Shown: positions 10,892 through 22,374, counted from the first letter of the stretch. The stretch: 64,000 bases of DNA from Seminavis robusta (GCA_903772945.1 CAICTM010000265.1:1-64000), one strand, 5' to 3'. Translations and numbers: made by a program. Notes: generated by a model from the letters alone, not told the origin.

Positions 10892-11322
10892 GGTTCATCT
10901 ATTCACTCACTTACTCGAGACAAGAGGAGACAGACAACCTCTATCTTCATGGTCCTTACACAGACAGATGAACAGAAGCACCCATCGTCGAGGCGTTGAA
11001 GGCAAAAATCAAAACTTCCGCGATCTACCAAGTGTCACTTACTTTCGAAAGTTCGAGAACCGTGACCCAAAAGCTTCGGGACTGGTGAAAATTTCGAAGC
11101 CAAGACGTCCTCGCTAAAACCTTGAACCTTGCCTCCTTCCCACTCCAAGGGTATCGTCGCTATCAGGATACTTCCCAGCTAGCTCTTGAGGAGAGAGCCA
11201 GCAGATAGAGCGAGGGCCAAGCATACAGGCTTAGAAGTTCTGAAATCGAATCCTCGCTCATCCACAACTCGGGCCACAGTGGGAAAAAAGCCGGTTTGTT
11301 CCTTTGATATCAAGCAACCACC
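10892..11322. promoter_or_regulatory. Divergent intergenic region
   Basis: About 430 bases separate the ATG of the minus-strand membrane protein (10891) from the ATG of the MFS gene (11323). It must carry both promoters. A short inverted repeat (GAGCGAGG near 11207 and CCTCGCTC near 11253) could form a hairpin in the MFS leader. No other element was recognised. Confidence 0.45.
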
Positions 11323-12837
11323 ATGAAGACCAAAGGCGCCCTCTCCGTCCGAAACCTCTTGACGAGTCAAGTGATCCTATGTAACTTACCCGTTTTGATT
11401 CTTGTGGTTGTAGCCTCTCTGGATGCGGCTGACAAGGCACTCCTGGGTTCTTCCTTTCCCCTCCTCGAACGGGAGCTCCATATGGATGTCGAAACGTTGG
11501 GTTACTTCTCCATGTTTACCAATCTCTCGTATGCCTTCTCCATGCCTCTCTGGGGATGGCTCGTTCACAAGTACGGCATGCAACAGATTCATCTCGTCCT
11601 CAGTGCCGCCTGCTTTTCCTGGGGAGCCGCCACCATTGGCATTGCCCTGTCGGGAGGGTCCGTCGTCGGTCAGGCAATCTTTCGATCGCTCAATGGTATG
11701 GCATTGGGGTCCATCTTGCCACTCAGTCAAACCATGCTCGTCAGCATGGTCGCACCCGTCATGCGAGGGCGAGCCTTTGGGTACATGGGCATGTGCGAAA
11801 ATCTCGCCGGGACGGTAGCAGCATCCAGTATCGTGTACTTTGAAGACTGGAAACGATCCTATTATGTCTTGGGATTTCTCTCCGTCGCCATGGCTCTGAT
11901 TGCCAAACACGAACTCACACCTGGCAAACGAGCCAAGGCGGTCACAAAGGATGCTAGTGGGAAAGTGCATGATTCCGATGAAGATGACTCGGATGCCAAA
12001 GATGAAGATGAAGCACAGAAACAGGCATCAGACGAACCAAAGCTGACGGTCCGACAGATTCTTCAACGCATTGCCCAGATCCCTGCCTTTGTCTGTCTCG
12101 TGGCACAAGGTGTCTTTGGTGGCATTCCATGGGATATGATGTCCTTTGTGTTGCTACTCATGGACTGGAGACAATTCACCAAAGAACAAATTGTGGCCCT
12201 GCAGTTCGCAACTGGCATTGCTGGAACATTTGGAAAGTGGCTCGGAGGATCACTCGGGGACTTTGCCTTTAGTCGATGGGGCAACCAAGGAAGAATTGGA
12301 GTGGCATTTGTCAGTGTCATGGCTGGGATTCCACTCTATGGCATGTTTTGCTTTGCCAAGACCTACTGGGCCGCATTCCTGTACAAGATTCTCTTTCAGA
12401 TTGTAGCATCCTGGCCCCCCGCTGGTGCCCTGCGACCCATTTGTGCCGATCTGGCTCGTAATCCCAGCGAACGAGCACAGATTGTCAGTCTCTGGATTGT
12501 CATGGAAAAGACATCGGGATCCATCTTTGGAGCACCCCTCGTGGGATATCTTACCAGTCACATGATGGCTATGGAAGAAAACAACAACGACATTGGACTA
12601 AGGGATGAAGCAGAACTGTCGGGAAAAGCCAATGCTTTGGCATTGAATTTGTTTGGATTGTCGACATTCTTTTGGGTCGTTTGTGCCGCGTTTTGGGTTG
12701 GCATGTCTTTCACCATTGATCGTGATCTCAAGGGAAAGGAAACACAATTGACGACAACGGCCCACCGTCGTCAAAACGAGGCAGGGGGCGCCAAGGACGG
12801 TGATGAACTCAGGAAACCATTGTTGGCAAGTGTTTAG
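11323..12837 (+). CDS. Major facilitator superfamily transporter
   Basis: Single exon, 504 residues, ATG in good context (CAACCACCATGA). Residues about 18-205 hold the first set of hydrophobic helices, with an MFS-like loop between helices 2 and 3 (W-G-W-L-V-H-K-Y-G-M, near 88-97). A Lys/Asp/Glu-rich cytosolic loop (about 208-245, D-E-D-D-S-D-A-K-D-E-D-E) separates the halves, and the second set runs to about 470. The end is a short hydrophilic tail with a K-P-L-L motif. The general shape resembles spinster-like or organic-anion MFS carriers, but the substrate cannot be told. Probably an integral membrane protein of the plasma or an organelle membrane. Confidence 0.88.
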   Translation: MKTKGALSVRNLLTSQVILCNLPVLILVVVASLDAADKALLGSSFPLLERELHMDVETLGYFSMFTNLSYAFSMPLWGWLVHKYGMQQIHLVLSAACFSWGAATIGIALSGGSVVGQAIFRSLNGMALGSILPLSQTMLVSMVAPVMRGRAFGYMGMCENLAGTVAASSIVYFEDWKRSYYVLGFLSVAMALIAKHELTPGKRAKAVTKDASGKVHDSDEDDSDAKDEDEAQKQASDEPKLTVRQILQRIAQIPAFVCLVAQGVFGGIPWDMMSFVLLLMDWRQFTKEQIVALQFATGIAGTFGKWLGGSLGDFAFSRWGNQGRIGVAFVSVMAGIPLYGMFCFAKTYWAAFLYKILFQIVASWPPAGALRPICADLARNPSERAQIVSLWIVMEKTSGSIFGAPLVGYLTSHMMAMEENNNDIGLRDEAELSGKANALALNLFGLSTFFWVVCAAFWVGMSFTIDRDLKGKETQLTTTAHRRQNEAGGAKDGDELRKPLLASV

Positions 12838-13150
12838 TCATTCGTTGAAATAGCAAAGACAAAAAAACAAAGAAGTCCAGCTTATGTAGATGTCTCGAAG
12901 GAAGGGAACAAAAAAGGGCACCTATTTTAGAGCAAGCATAGCGTGAAAGAGTGGTCCGACAGCTAAAAAGAAAACCTGCGAGATGAAAGTCACCTTGCCG
13001 TAAACTAAGCACATCAAGGGCTTCTCTCTTGGTCAAATGCAGCTTCCTGTGTGGATACATGTACTGGTTGTGCACCACCGCAACCTTGCAGCACAATCTT
13101 CGACCGTACTACAGCAGGAACTCATAGTTTCTAGATGTTCTATTTTCTTC
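12838..13150. other. Short convergent 3' intergenic region
   Basis: About 310 bases between two convergent stop codons (12837 +, 13151 -). Probably the two 3' UTRs. Nothing else seen. Confidence 0.5.
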
Positions 13151-14986
13151 TCATATTGGCGACTTGCGTTTTCGCCCTGCCAGCCTCGTGTTTGGTGGGC
13201 TGCTGCTCCAAATGCTCGGATTCTGGCGCAAAAGACCATACTGTGCGTTGAACAGGTCCTCGTCGAGCAAATCGTTGGTCATGGTTGTCCGGCATAACTG
13301 TTCTGTCAAGCATTCCCGAGACGTCCCCGAATCCCATGCCTCCTTGCGACCCACACGGTTCAACAACGTGTAGTACCAAATTTGTTCGTCTGTTGTAGGT
13401 TGTCGTCGTTCTGACAGTATAATACTGGTATCTTGCAGCGTCGTGTTTTTTTGCGCCAAAAGAGATGCCAATGCTGCCGTGTTATTGTCTTGATGGACGT
13501 CACTGTTGTTGAGAGTCTCTTGAATGTGATATTTGATGAGATGGGTATTGTCGTTTAGCGCCCTGGTCAGAGGTAGGTAGGGATCCTCAGTCTTATCTCT
13601 GCTTGGCAGATTGATGGCGGTCAAGGATTCCATGGGTGTTTGTCGTAGAAAGTCCAGAAGCACCAGCGACAAGCCCCGGGCATGACACGATTCCACAGCA
13701 AGGTGCCGAAGCGATGCCCGCTGCAACATGTCTTGTAAGAGCTCGCAAACCCATTGTCCAGTGATACTCTTTAGCGACAACCGTCGCACCCTTGAGTTGT
13801 TTTCCAGTGGACTCCAAGAAGTACATGCATGACCATCTTGCTGCTCTTGATTCATCACGACAATATTCTCCAACGAGACGTTTGCGGGACACTGCGGACT
13901 TGCCACGAGGCTACTGAGCAAGCGTGTATCCGCTAGTTTGAAGTGGCACAGTCGTAGTTCCTTCAACCTTGTTGGCATGCCGATCGATGTTCGGACTGTA
14001 AGCCCATCATGCAATGCTTGAAAGCTCTGCGCGTCTGTCTCATCGTCCCAATGCCATGGCTTGGCTTGTCCCAAAAGTGTCAATTGTCGGACATTGGAAG
14101 TGGGAGATTGCAGTAATGCTCGCAAACTTTCGGCCGCTTTGGCGTCATAAAACAAGGTTCGGACCAGTCGCAAGGACAATGTTTCAATGGATGTATTGTC
14201 TTGCGCCAACGCTTGTCCCACCAATGCCGTCCATGCATCAGTAGACCACGTCGTGTCCAATTCGCAGTGAAACGCCTGCAATTGTGGCAGGAGTACCGAA
14301 ACGCCTTGTACCAGCGACAATGTCCCATCGATGGATTTGAAAAGACGGTACTGTTTTGTCGTCGTCGTTATTCGTCGAAACAACAATTGCAAGACGTCCG
14401 CATGGTGACCCTCCAGAAGAGCTCGTTCCAGTGGCAAGTGTCCACCAAAATCTCTCGTTTCCAATGCGGGTGGATACAAGTCCAACAACATGCGCAAGGT
14501 AGGTTGTGGTCGTCGGGCTCGCAGTGCATGATGAAAGGGATAGAGTCCACAATCGTCGGGAATGGATGCGGCCTTTGGAAATTCCTGTGCCAAAAAGAAA
14601 ATGACGTTGCAAGATGCTGACAAACTACACGCGTCGTGGAGTGGCAATCGTCCGCGGGCATTGGTATATGTAATGGCGGATGGTGCCAATGCATAGACGG
14701 TCGCTATTTGTTGAACCGGTGCTCCCGTGAGAATGAAATAGGCCAGTGGTGTGTAGTTGGTATCGAGACACGGAGATTCGTTGGTGGTTTCTCGATAGAC
14801 TTGACTGGCGAGAGCAGGATGGGCTTGGAGCAACTCGAGGGCTTGTTCGCGTTGACGGGGTGTGCTTACACTGTTGCACAGAATGGAACGCACTTTATTA
14901 CGAGCTTCTTCTTCAGTCTCTTCTTCTTGTCGCTGCCGTGCATCTTCTTCTTTCATGGTCGTTGTTTCGGTGGTGGTGGTCGCCAT
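13151..14986 (-). CDS. Ankyrin-repeat protein with a leucine-rich C-terminal half
   Basis: Single exon. The ATG at 14986 (M-A-T-T-T-T-E-T) is preferred over the upstream non-ATG extension because of its context and length, giving 611 residues. After a short Glu/Arg-rich coil (residues 12-35), residues about 60-215 resemble ankyrin helices of the diatom type (Y-T-N-A-R-G-R-L-P-L-H-D-A-C, P-D-D-C-G-L-Y-P-F-H-H-A-L, R-D-F-G-G-H-L-P-L-E-R-A-L). The remaining 380 residues hold spaced leucine-rich segments (I-E-T-L-S-L-R-L-V, V-R-Q-L-T-L-L-G, L-K-E-L-R-L-C-H-F, R-R-L-S-L-K-S-I) in the manner of cysteine-free LRRs. Role unknown; protein-protein interaction is the family expectation. Confidence 0.8.
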   Translation of the reverse strand: MATTTTETTTMKEEDARQRQEEETEEEARNKVRSILCNSVSTPRQREQALELLQAHPALASQVYRETTNESPCLDTNYTPLAYFILTGAPVQQIATVYALAPSAITYTNARGRLPLHDACSLSASCNVIFFLAQEFPKAASIPDDCGLYPFHHALRARRPQPTLRMLLDLYPPALETRDFGGHLPLERALLEGHHADVLQLLFRRITTTTKQYRLFKSIDGTLSLVQGVSVLLPQLQAFHCELDTTWSTDAWTALVGQALAQDNTSIETLSLRLVRTLFYDAKAAESLRALLQSPTSNVRQLTLLGQAKPWHWDDETDAQSFQALHDGLTVRTSIGMPTRLKELRLCHFKLADTRLLSSLVASPQCPANVSLENIVVMNQEQQDGHACTSWSPLENNSRVRRLSLKSITGQWVCELLQDMLQRASLRHLAVESCHARGLSLVLLDFLRQTPMESLTAINLPSRDKTEDPYLPLTRALNDNTHLIKYHIQETLNNSDVHQDNNTAALASLLAQKNTTLQDTSIILSERRQPTTDEQIWYYTLLNRVGRKEAWDSGTSRECLTEQLCRTTMTNDLLDEDLFNAQYGLLRQNPSIWSSSPPNTRLAGRKRKSPI

Positions 14987-15833
14987 GGTTGTCTTGTCTT
15001 TTGGATGGATGGACGAGTAGACAGTTGTTATTACCACTCTACTAGCTAGCCGGTACCGCTACTTGTTCTTTGGAGCAATCTTGACTGCTTCTGTTAGCTG
15101 AGGATTTCCCTTTCCAACTATTACCACTTCTTCCTTCTTTACCTCTTAGTAGTAGACAAGATAGAATAAGCTACCATCCAAGTTCCACACCACAGCCATC
15201 AACAAAGAAGCACCTGCCAAAGAATAGATGAAAGTGGATCCAAGCAACGATAATCAACCGCAAAATGAAAGCTTCGACGATCAAGCAAGGTTTCAGATCC
15301 TCCTTCCTTCCTCACAGTTCTGGGGGAACGGGGAACAGAACCCAAAAGCACCTGGACGAAAATCTTCCGGACGACGAACATGACATCATTGGAGTTCTTT
15401 CTGGTTGGCTTCTCATGCATGCATCGTCAAAATTAAAAGCTTGCAGAGCTTCTTTTTTAAAAGTTGGCTTTCTTGCAACAAAGATCGACAAATAATGGAT
15501 CCTCGACGTGCATGTTCGAAGCCAGCACGTTGACCGGATTGGGCGTCACAGGTTAGTTTCTTTGGAATCGAAGTGAGTGCATGCATACCTGGTATTGGTT
15601 GCTCATTGTTGCTTTCATCCATTGTAGACTAAATACCCTCATAATACTCAAGCTTCCTCACTTACTTGAACGTGCAGGCCGGCAAGCAAGTGGCTTTCCT
15701 TATATCTACCTCACCTGAATGAAGCCACACCCATAGAAATCCATTTCGGCAGCAGTTGAGCGTTGGCAAGAAAGACTGAGGTTGCCGTGCTGTATTGGAC
15801 TTGTTGTTGTTCCGAACAGACAGTAAATCAATC
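14987..15833. promoter_or_regulatory. Divergent intergenic region
   Basis: About 850 bases between the ATG of the ankyrin/LRR gene (14986, -) and the ATG of the patatin-like phospholipase (15834, +). No convincing coding sequence. It contains CTAGCTAG and GTAGTAG-type runs near 15040 and 15150 and presumably both promoters. Confidence 0.4.
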
Positions 15834-18800
15834 ATGAGGACTGCCAACACGTGTCACAGTGGTGCCAATGATGATGGTACCTGTATTTCCACAACCAATC
15901 CTGAGGATTGGGTCTCTCTGGTAGGCAAAGTCTGGTTGGATTATTTTTGGCCCAGTTTTGCCTGGCAAGATATTCTCTTGGTCAGTTTTTCGACGCTCTT
16001 CTATTCCGTCCTCTTCTTGACGGTCGTCTACTTTTGGTGGGCCAATCGACAATTCCACTTTCGCAAACGACAAAAGGATGGATCAAGACTCAGTATGGTC
16101 GCCACCAAAGCCGATGCCTTGGAATATCAGCGGCGACTTCGCGCCAAAGCCAAAGATGATACGGATGATGATTCCAGTGAGAGTTCCAGTCTGACTGGTG
16201 ACGCCGCTGAAGACAACATCAACAATACGAATAGTCAGGACGATGCCGACAACAATAGCATCGACAATTACAGTTGGGGATCCTTCAATGATGGCGATCT
16301 CAGTGATTACGACACGGACGACAGTGACGAAGAACAAGAAACACAACAACCACCACCATCACGATCAACATCCTCCATTCCCAAAGTACCCATGAAACGG
16401 CGCAATTCCGCCTTTATCAAAACATTTCCACCCGAAAAACGACAACAAGTCAAGGATCTGACCGCCGTCGTGTCACAAATGGAAGTTTTCAGCTATCTCA
16501 GTCAAGAGGCATTTGTACAGTGCCTCGAATACATGGAATATGTCGATCTCGCGGCGGATGAAGTCCTGTTTGATCAAGAGACACTCGATGGATCGCTCTA
16601 TGCCGTCGTTTCGGGACGCGTCAAGTGTCAACTCGAGTTTGTACAACCATCACAACAATCACAAAAAGCACCGTCGCAACCAAAAATGCACTTTGCAAAT
16701 GACAATAACAATAGCAACAATCTGTTCATGGACGACAATGATGATGATGACGACGAAGAACCCTGCATTAGTTTTACAGCCGGCAATGGGGATGTCGTCA
16801 CATCCTTGCTCTCCATGTTGGCTGGATTGGTACGAAAATGTCAAGAACGAACCAACCAACAACACAACAACCAGCGTCATTGGTTGCTCCCCATTGTACC
16901 CGAGGGAATCTCGGTGCGAGCCGTGGGAGCCGTGCCGCATACCCGACTCGTCAAGGTGCCACCGCATTGTTTTCTGGGCATGTTGGATTCCTTTCCGCAA
17001 GATGTCCATCGGATTGCACAGACCATTATTGCACGGATGCAACGCGTCATTCTGCAAACGGTTGTCCGTTGTTTGGGACTGCAAAAGGAAATTGTGCGCA
17101 AAAGCAACAACAACAAATCGAGCAACAAAACCAATCCACTGGAAAAACTGCATCCCGTGGCATGGGCACGATTGCAGACCGCACTTCAAAATTATGTTCC
17201 CGATGCGGCTCCTCATACGGTGCAAACACAAGTCGCCAAAGATGCCGCTGCTGTTGCCACGGCACTCATCCTCGGATATTGTCATGAAGAAGAAGAAGAA
17301 GAAGAAACAACAACAGACCAACTGGCAATCTTGAAGAGTACCTACGACACCATCCACTCCGTGGGGTCGGTCATTTCCCTGGCACCGGGGCACAGCTTGA
17401 TGGAAATGGGAGACACTCCGGATGCCATTTACATTGTCCTGCAAGGAAGTTTAGACGTTGGTATGCACGTCATGGGTGCTTCCTCGACACTCAAACAATC
17501 CCAACGACGAACGAGTATCATGACGAATCAACAACAACAATCACAGCGACGCAGTATCTTTCCACCCGCAGAAGGAAATAATGGTGAAGGCGGCAAGAAT
17601 CGCCGTCGCTCCTCCATCAAGCGACCGTTTCAACAAGCCAGCAATACGACAAGTAGTGGTACCAATATTTCATCACAACGATTTAGTCGCATCGATCGAA
17701 ACACCGTGGGAGAAATGGCGGGGCAACTCAATTGCTTCACGGGAGACCCCAACATTGTTTCCTGTCGCAACACCAGTGAATGGGAACCCGCCTTGCTATA
17801 CAAGATTCCCAAGGGCACGTACGAATCGATTTTGGCAACGCAACCAATGGCGTTGACGGAATGTGTGGGGTCCATCTTGTATCGTCTGGGATCACCGATT
17901 GTCTGCTTGCTCGATTTCAATGTGGAGTGGATGCATGTAGAGGTAAGCAAAGCACAAAGCATGGACCTGCATGACTTTTGCACGTTTGTGTCGTCTTACG
18001 AGTACTTCACTTGCTCTCGCGCTGCAGGCAGGAGAAGATGTGATTCAAAAAGGTCAGTCTTTGCAAGAGCTCCTCTTGCCATGATCTCCAACCTGGGAAT
18101 AGCATATCCGATTTCACAATTTTTATCGTTGCTCTTTCTTTGTCATTCTCCACGTCCAAACAAAAGGTGAGACCTGTGATGCCTTGTATGCCGTCTTGAA
18201 CGGTCGCCTGAGGGCAGCCGTGGCACCTCTATATGGGCATTTCAATCGCAAATCTTCCGGTGGAGTGTCATTGGGATCGTCCATCCCAGGTCCTGAGGTT
18301 ATGGACCGCAACAACAGTAAAGAAACAAACAAAAGCTTTCTCGCTCGGGCCAAACAACGATTCAAAAACAAAGTCATTGAGCGTTTCAAGAAGAACGCAC
18401 CTCAAGTGGCCAATGCACCTCCACGACCTTCGCGCCGCATGATGGGCGAAGAAGCTCAAGGAGAAGAGTTCGGCAGAGGATCAATCATTGGCGAAGTAGA
18501 AATACTCACTGGAGCTGATTGGGCTCAAGATATTTATGCCAGTCGCCATTCGGAGCTCGCGAGAGTTCCAGTCAACGTTCTCAATGCTATCATTCGGATG
18601 TGCCCAAGGGCTGGTCTTCACTTGGCCCGGGTAGTAGCGTCTCAAATCCAGCGTAAAGCAAACGCCAGCAGGAAACAACAAAACCCCGGAATTGCCCCGA
18701 CCTTAAACAAGAGTTCGCTCGGTCCTCCAATACAAGTCATCGGGGACTCTCCAAGCAAACCAAAGACAGCAACCACACCAGCTGGAATTGTTGACTCGAA

Positions 18801-20381
18801 CAACTTCATGCCAAGCTACGGGCTGCCATTGGCTACCATTGCGGTTGTCCCAATGCTGGAAGGGGATTTCTCCATCGACGAGTTCTGTCAGACCTTGCAG
18901 AATACTCTCCACACCAGTATCGCCCCGACGAAGCTCATGACCAAGGCCTTTGCGCGTCAGGAACTTGGAGACGCCTGGAAAGAACGTAACGCCATGCACA
19001 AGCTGAAAATGACAAGGTTGTGCGGGGACATGGAAGAAAACTATCGGCTGGTTGTCTACCAAGCAGAGCACAAGTATACCTGGTGGACTCGGTTTTGCAT
19101 TCAACGGGCAGACTGTATCTTGTTGGTTGTCAAGGCAGAAAAGGCGCCGCCGAAGAAGCAAGTGGAAGTTTGCTTGTCGTGGGCTTTTGCAGCCTTGAAT
19201 GTGAAAATACAATTGGTAGTGTTGCAAAGCTCGTCAAAAGTCACCTTTACCGACGAGGACGACGAAGACTGGGAGGCCCAGGGTGTCTACGAAAACATGG
19301 CGAGTAGTGACGAGCTCAATGATTGGAGCGAGCAACGTTATTGGATTGCTGGGCACCATTCAGTCCGAACGCCGTTTCGGAAACATGCTGCAGACTTTGG
19401 TCGCCTTTGTCGTCGTGTCACGGGTCGATCCATTGGTATTGTCCTCGGAGGCGGCGGGGCTCGTGGTTTGGCACACATTGGGGTTATCAAAGCATTGATG
19501 GAAGCCGGCATCACAATCGATTTCGTTGGTGGGACGTCCCAGGGAGCTTACATTGGTGCTCTCTATGCCATGAACCCGGATGACTATCCCGCCTTGGTCA
19601 AAGCAGCAAAACAAATGGCGGACAGCATGGCCAACAACTGGGAAAAACTGCGAGACCTGACGCTTCCTCTGGTGAGCTTTTTCTGCGGGTACAGGTTCAA
19701 CAGAGGAATCCAAAGATCATTGGGTCTTCGTCGTATCCAGGATCTTGTTTGCAACTTCTTCTGTGTGAGTGTTGATATCCGCAACAATGTTCAAGTTGTT
19801 CATACGAAAGGAGTTTGTTGGCGATACGTTCGCGCTTCCATGAGTCTTCAGAGTTATTTGCCCCCTCTCTCGGAAGATGGTGTATTGCTCGTGGATGGAG
19901 GATACATGAACGTGCTGCCCGCAGATGTCATGAAGCGGCAAATGAAGGCAAGAACAGTGATTGCAGTGGATGTCTCTGCAGAGGTCGTCCTGGACAACTA
20001 TGAGTACGGAACACACCTGAATGGTTGGTGGCTTCTCTACAACAGGTATGCCAGGCATCTTTGGAACTTTTGTTTGGCTTGTTCTATGGCTCATCATGGT
20101 CTTGTGCCTTCGTCATTGTCATTGCCGCCAGTTGGAATCCGTTCACCCAGACGGTCAAAATCCCGTCGATGGGCGACATTTCAGAGAGGCTGGCTTGGGT
20201 GAACTGTGATAATCAGAAGAAGAAGGTTAAGGAGTACATTGACTTGTTCCTGGAGCCTCCCGTCAGCAACTATGGTGTGTTGGAGTACGACAAGTTTGAT
20301 GAGATCATCTCGATCGGCTACGAACACGCAAAGCCCAAGGTGGACCACTTCGTGAAGAAGTATCCACATTTGGTCTCCTGA
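15834..20381 (+). CDS. Neuropathy-target-esterase-like patatin phospholipase (lysophospholipase) with three cNMP-binding domains
   Basis: Four exons: 15834-17942, 18028-18052 (25 nt), 18167-20045 and 20132-20381, giving 1420 residues. A membrane helix near residues 45-70 (D-I-L-L-V-S-F-S-T-L-F-Y-S-V-L-F-L) is followed by three cyclic-nucleotide-binding-like domains at about 210-390, 510-690 and 695-870. The second carries long Gln/Ser inserts. The microexon encodes the start of the third domain (A-G-E-D-V-I-Q-K, then G-E-T-C-D-A-L-Y). The patatin domain has G-G-G-G-A-R-G at 1139-1145, the nucleophile in G-T-S-Q-G (Ser1169) and D-G-G with Asp1288. The G-W-W-L-L-Y-N / I-P-S-M-G-D-I segments flank the last intron as in PNPLA6/NTE proteins. 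The family hydrolyses lysophosphatidylcholine and phosphatidylcholine at the ER. Whether these domains bind cyclic nucleotides is doubtful in the family. Confidence 0.92.
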
Positions 20382-20497
20382 GAATGGGTATCCCTGGCTA
20401 CTAGTTAAGACATGCTATGCAAGCTATAAGCGTTAGGTATTATAGCTAAGCATGTCTGACACGCTGGAAAGTGTATAATTGTACCGTAGCAAACCAG

Positions 20498-21124
20498 TTA
20501 GGGACTGTGATGCTGCACAAACCGCTCATCCACATTCAAATCCACGCTTTGATGGTGGTGATTCCCAAATAGCAAAAAGAAAGCCAGTTGAAAGACCACA
20601 AGGAAGTCCTTCACTTGAGCAGCCAAAACATCTTTGGTGACAATGTGGAACACCTGAGGAATGGACAGACAAAAAAAGACTCCCGTAACCATGAAGCGAC
20701 CAAGTGAGTCCGTTCCTTGGGTTGCAACGGCCCAGGAAAGCAAGGCCAATAACAGTTCTCGCACAGCCCACATCATGAGGAAGAAGTCGGAAGCGATAGT
20801 AGGGTCCTTCCCTTCCAGGTTGATATAAGTTTTGACAAAGAGGTCGGGTGCTAGGAGCATTTGGGCGGCAAAAGTTGTCAGTCCCACGGCGACGACCTTG
20901 AGTGCAGTTTGAGGAGAAAAGATTGTATCCAAGAAACTGGGTGGGGTTTGCTGTGGGTTGGCGCCAACAGAGCGAGGGACCGACAAACTTGGCAGTGCTG
21001 GTTGCGTCTTCTTCCATGTTGCAACACTACGGCGAGAGAACTGTCCTATCGCCTGCACATCTTGCAGGGTGAATGCAGCCAGGAAGCAGCAGACGATGAC
21101 GAGGGATTGATGGAGGCGGCCCAT
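20498..21124 (-). CDS. Small predicted membrane protein with signal sequence
   Basis: Single exon, 208 residues, ATG at 21124. The N-terminus is signal-like (S-L-V-I-V-C-C-F-L-A-A-F-T-L, cleavage near A-I-G). A Pro/Ser-rich stretch to about residue 62 is followed by three or four hydrophobic helices (A-L-K-V-V-A-V-G-L-T-T-F-A-A near 75-90, F-F-L-M-M-W-A-V-R-E-L-L-L-A-L-L near 113-130, a segment near 142-158, F-L-V-V-F-Q-L-A-F-F-L-L-F near 172-185). A His-rich hydrophilic tail ends it. The layout suggests a DUF4345-like or plastid/ER membrane protein, but I do not recognise it. It sits tail-to-tail with the phospholipase, 116 bases away. Confidence 0.65.
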   Translation of the reverse strand: MGRLHQSLVIVCCFLAAFTLQDVQAIGQFSRRSVATWKKTQPALPSLSVPRSVGANPQQTPPSFLDTIFSPQTALKVVAVGLTTFAAQMLLAPDLFVKTYINLEGKDPTIASDFFLMMWAVRELLLALLSWAVATQGTDSLGRFMVTGVFFCLSIPQVFHIVTKDVLAAQVKDFLVVFQLAFFLLFGNHHHQSVDLNVDERFVQHHSP

Positions 21125-21486
21125 GGCTGAAACAAGATCCTACCGTGTTTGTTATGAGGACTGGGAGAAGAAGTGAAAACCAGAAGCTCACCAATCCTGC
21201 GACCGCGCAAAGCTTCTCGTCATGAATTTGCTTTATTTGAGCTTATTGCTCACTTTTTGCTGCATTTGGTAGAGCCAACAAACCCGAAAGTATCCTTTGA
21301 CTTCTACTAGCAGTAGTACCGTACCAGTAGCTAGCTAGCCATGCATCAGTGAAACGTTTGTACATTTCGGAATTTGCCCGAGCCAGGATGGAGCGAGTGC
21401 CTTGACATTTGTCCAGCCTCCAGCAAACGATTGTTTCAGAGCATCCGGGCTTCTTCTACAAGTACTATACTGTAGCGAGTTATTTG
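21125..21486. other. Intergenic region, nothing recognised
   Basis: About 360 bases between the ATG at 21124 and the stop at 21487 on the same strand. Probably the promoter of the small membrane protein and the 3' UTR of the upstream gene. A CTAGCTAGC run lies near 21330. Confidence 0.4.
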
Positions 21487-22374
21487 CTAGCTATCCGTTT
21501 TGTCTTGACGCTTGTGCGATCCCCCCAACTGCGCGTACAATTCCCTGGATTTGACAATGATAAGCCTTGGTTTCCACTCTTGAATGACAATTCGAATGCA
21601 ATGTTGAACAGCTTCCAATTCTCGATTGCCATTGATATCAATGGCGACGACGAGCTCTTTTCTCGATTGTGGAAACAAATCCATGGGCAGTGGTGGATTG
21701 TGATTGTCAGTACTAGTAGTATCTTGTTCTTGTGATGTTTGTAACAATGGCACATTCCAAGTGACAAACTTGCAGTTTGGATATCGTTGTTGCGCTTGTG
21801 CAATATCCTCGGGTGCCTTGTCCATGCCACTGACGTATTGGGGACACGTTGAATGTTCCCATATCCGATGCACTAATATCCCCACATCGCACCCAATTTC
21901 CGTAAAGGCATCATTGGGTCGTGTATGCACTACGGCAAAGCGTCGATAAAGGTTGGTTTCGGCCAATACCACAATCAAACTGGAATGCATCAAGACGGGG
22001 AGTAGATTTTCACGTTTGACTCGGTAGGTCGATCCCTTGGGGTATCGTACCAAGATGCGTCCATCTTGTTGTTGTTCGGAAGAAGAAGAGCCCACGATCC
22101 ATGCTCTGGACAAGAGCTGTTTTCGTTGTTCTCCTTCACTGTCTTGACTTGCTTTGTTTCGTTTTCGTCCCTTGCTGAGAAGGACCCAACAGAGGGTATC
22201 GGGTGCCAATGATGATGATGATGCTGCTGTAGACAAAAACTTGGATTCCACCTCTTCGTGGCGATATATAGAGTAATCACCAAAGCATGGCTCTTGAGGA
22301 AGAGACGACGATGGATCCTCTTGAAGAGCTTCTCCTGTTGTGGAGTTGCTGCTGCAAACGTTGACTTCCGTCAT
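21487..22374 (-). CDS. Methyltransferase-like protein (class I SAM fold, diverged)
   Basis: Single exon, 295 residues, ATG at 22374. Residues 1-150 are low-complexity Ser/Gln/Lys-rich. From about 160 there is a Rossmann-like start resembling methyltransferase motif I (F-T-E-I-G-C-D-V-G-I-L-V), then G-M-D-K-A at the expected acidic position after strand 2, C-K-F-V-T-W-N-V (motif III-like) and L-V-V-A-I-D-I-N-G-N-R-E-L-E-A-V (motif IV-like). A final strand is W-K-P-R-L-I-I-V-K-S. The Gly-rich loop is E-I-G-C-D-V-G, close to E-x-G-x-x-x-G. The substrate is unknown and activity is not certain. Confidence 0.6.
   Translation of the reverse strand: MTEVNVCSSNSTTGEALQEDPSSSLPQEPCFGDYSIYRHEEVESKFLSTAASSSSLAPDTLCWVLLSKGRKRNKASQDSEGEQRKQLLSRAWIVGSSSSEQQQDGRILVRYPKGSTYRVKRENLLPVLMHSSLIVVLAETNLYRRFAVVHTRPNDAFTEIGCDVGILVHRIWEHSTCPQYVSGMDKAPEDIAQAQQRYPNCKFVTWNVPLLQTSQEQDTTSTDNHNPPLPMDLFPQSRKELVVAIDINGNRELEAVQHCIRIVIQEWKPRLIIVKSRELYAQLGGSHKRQDKTDS

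Noticed and set aside
11200-11265. Possible tRNA-like hairpin with GAAATCGAATCC
   Set aside because: The stem GAGCGAGG/CCTCGCTC exists, but the cloverleaf arms and a proper A box are missing.
16659-17444. Minus-strand frame of 261 codons inside the phospholipase gene
   Set aside because: It overlaps a well-supported exon with conserved domains and has no recognisable family.
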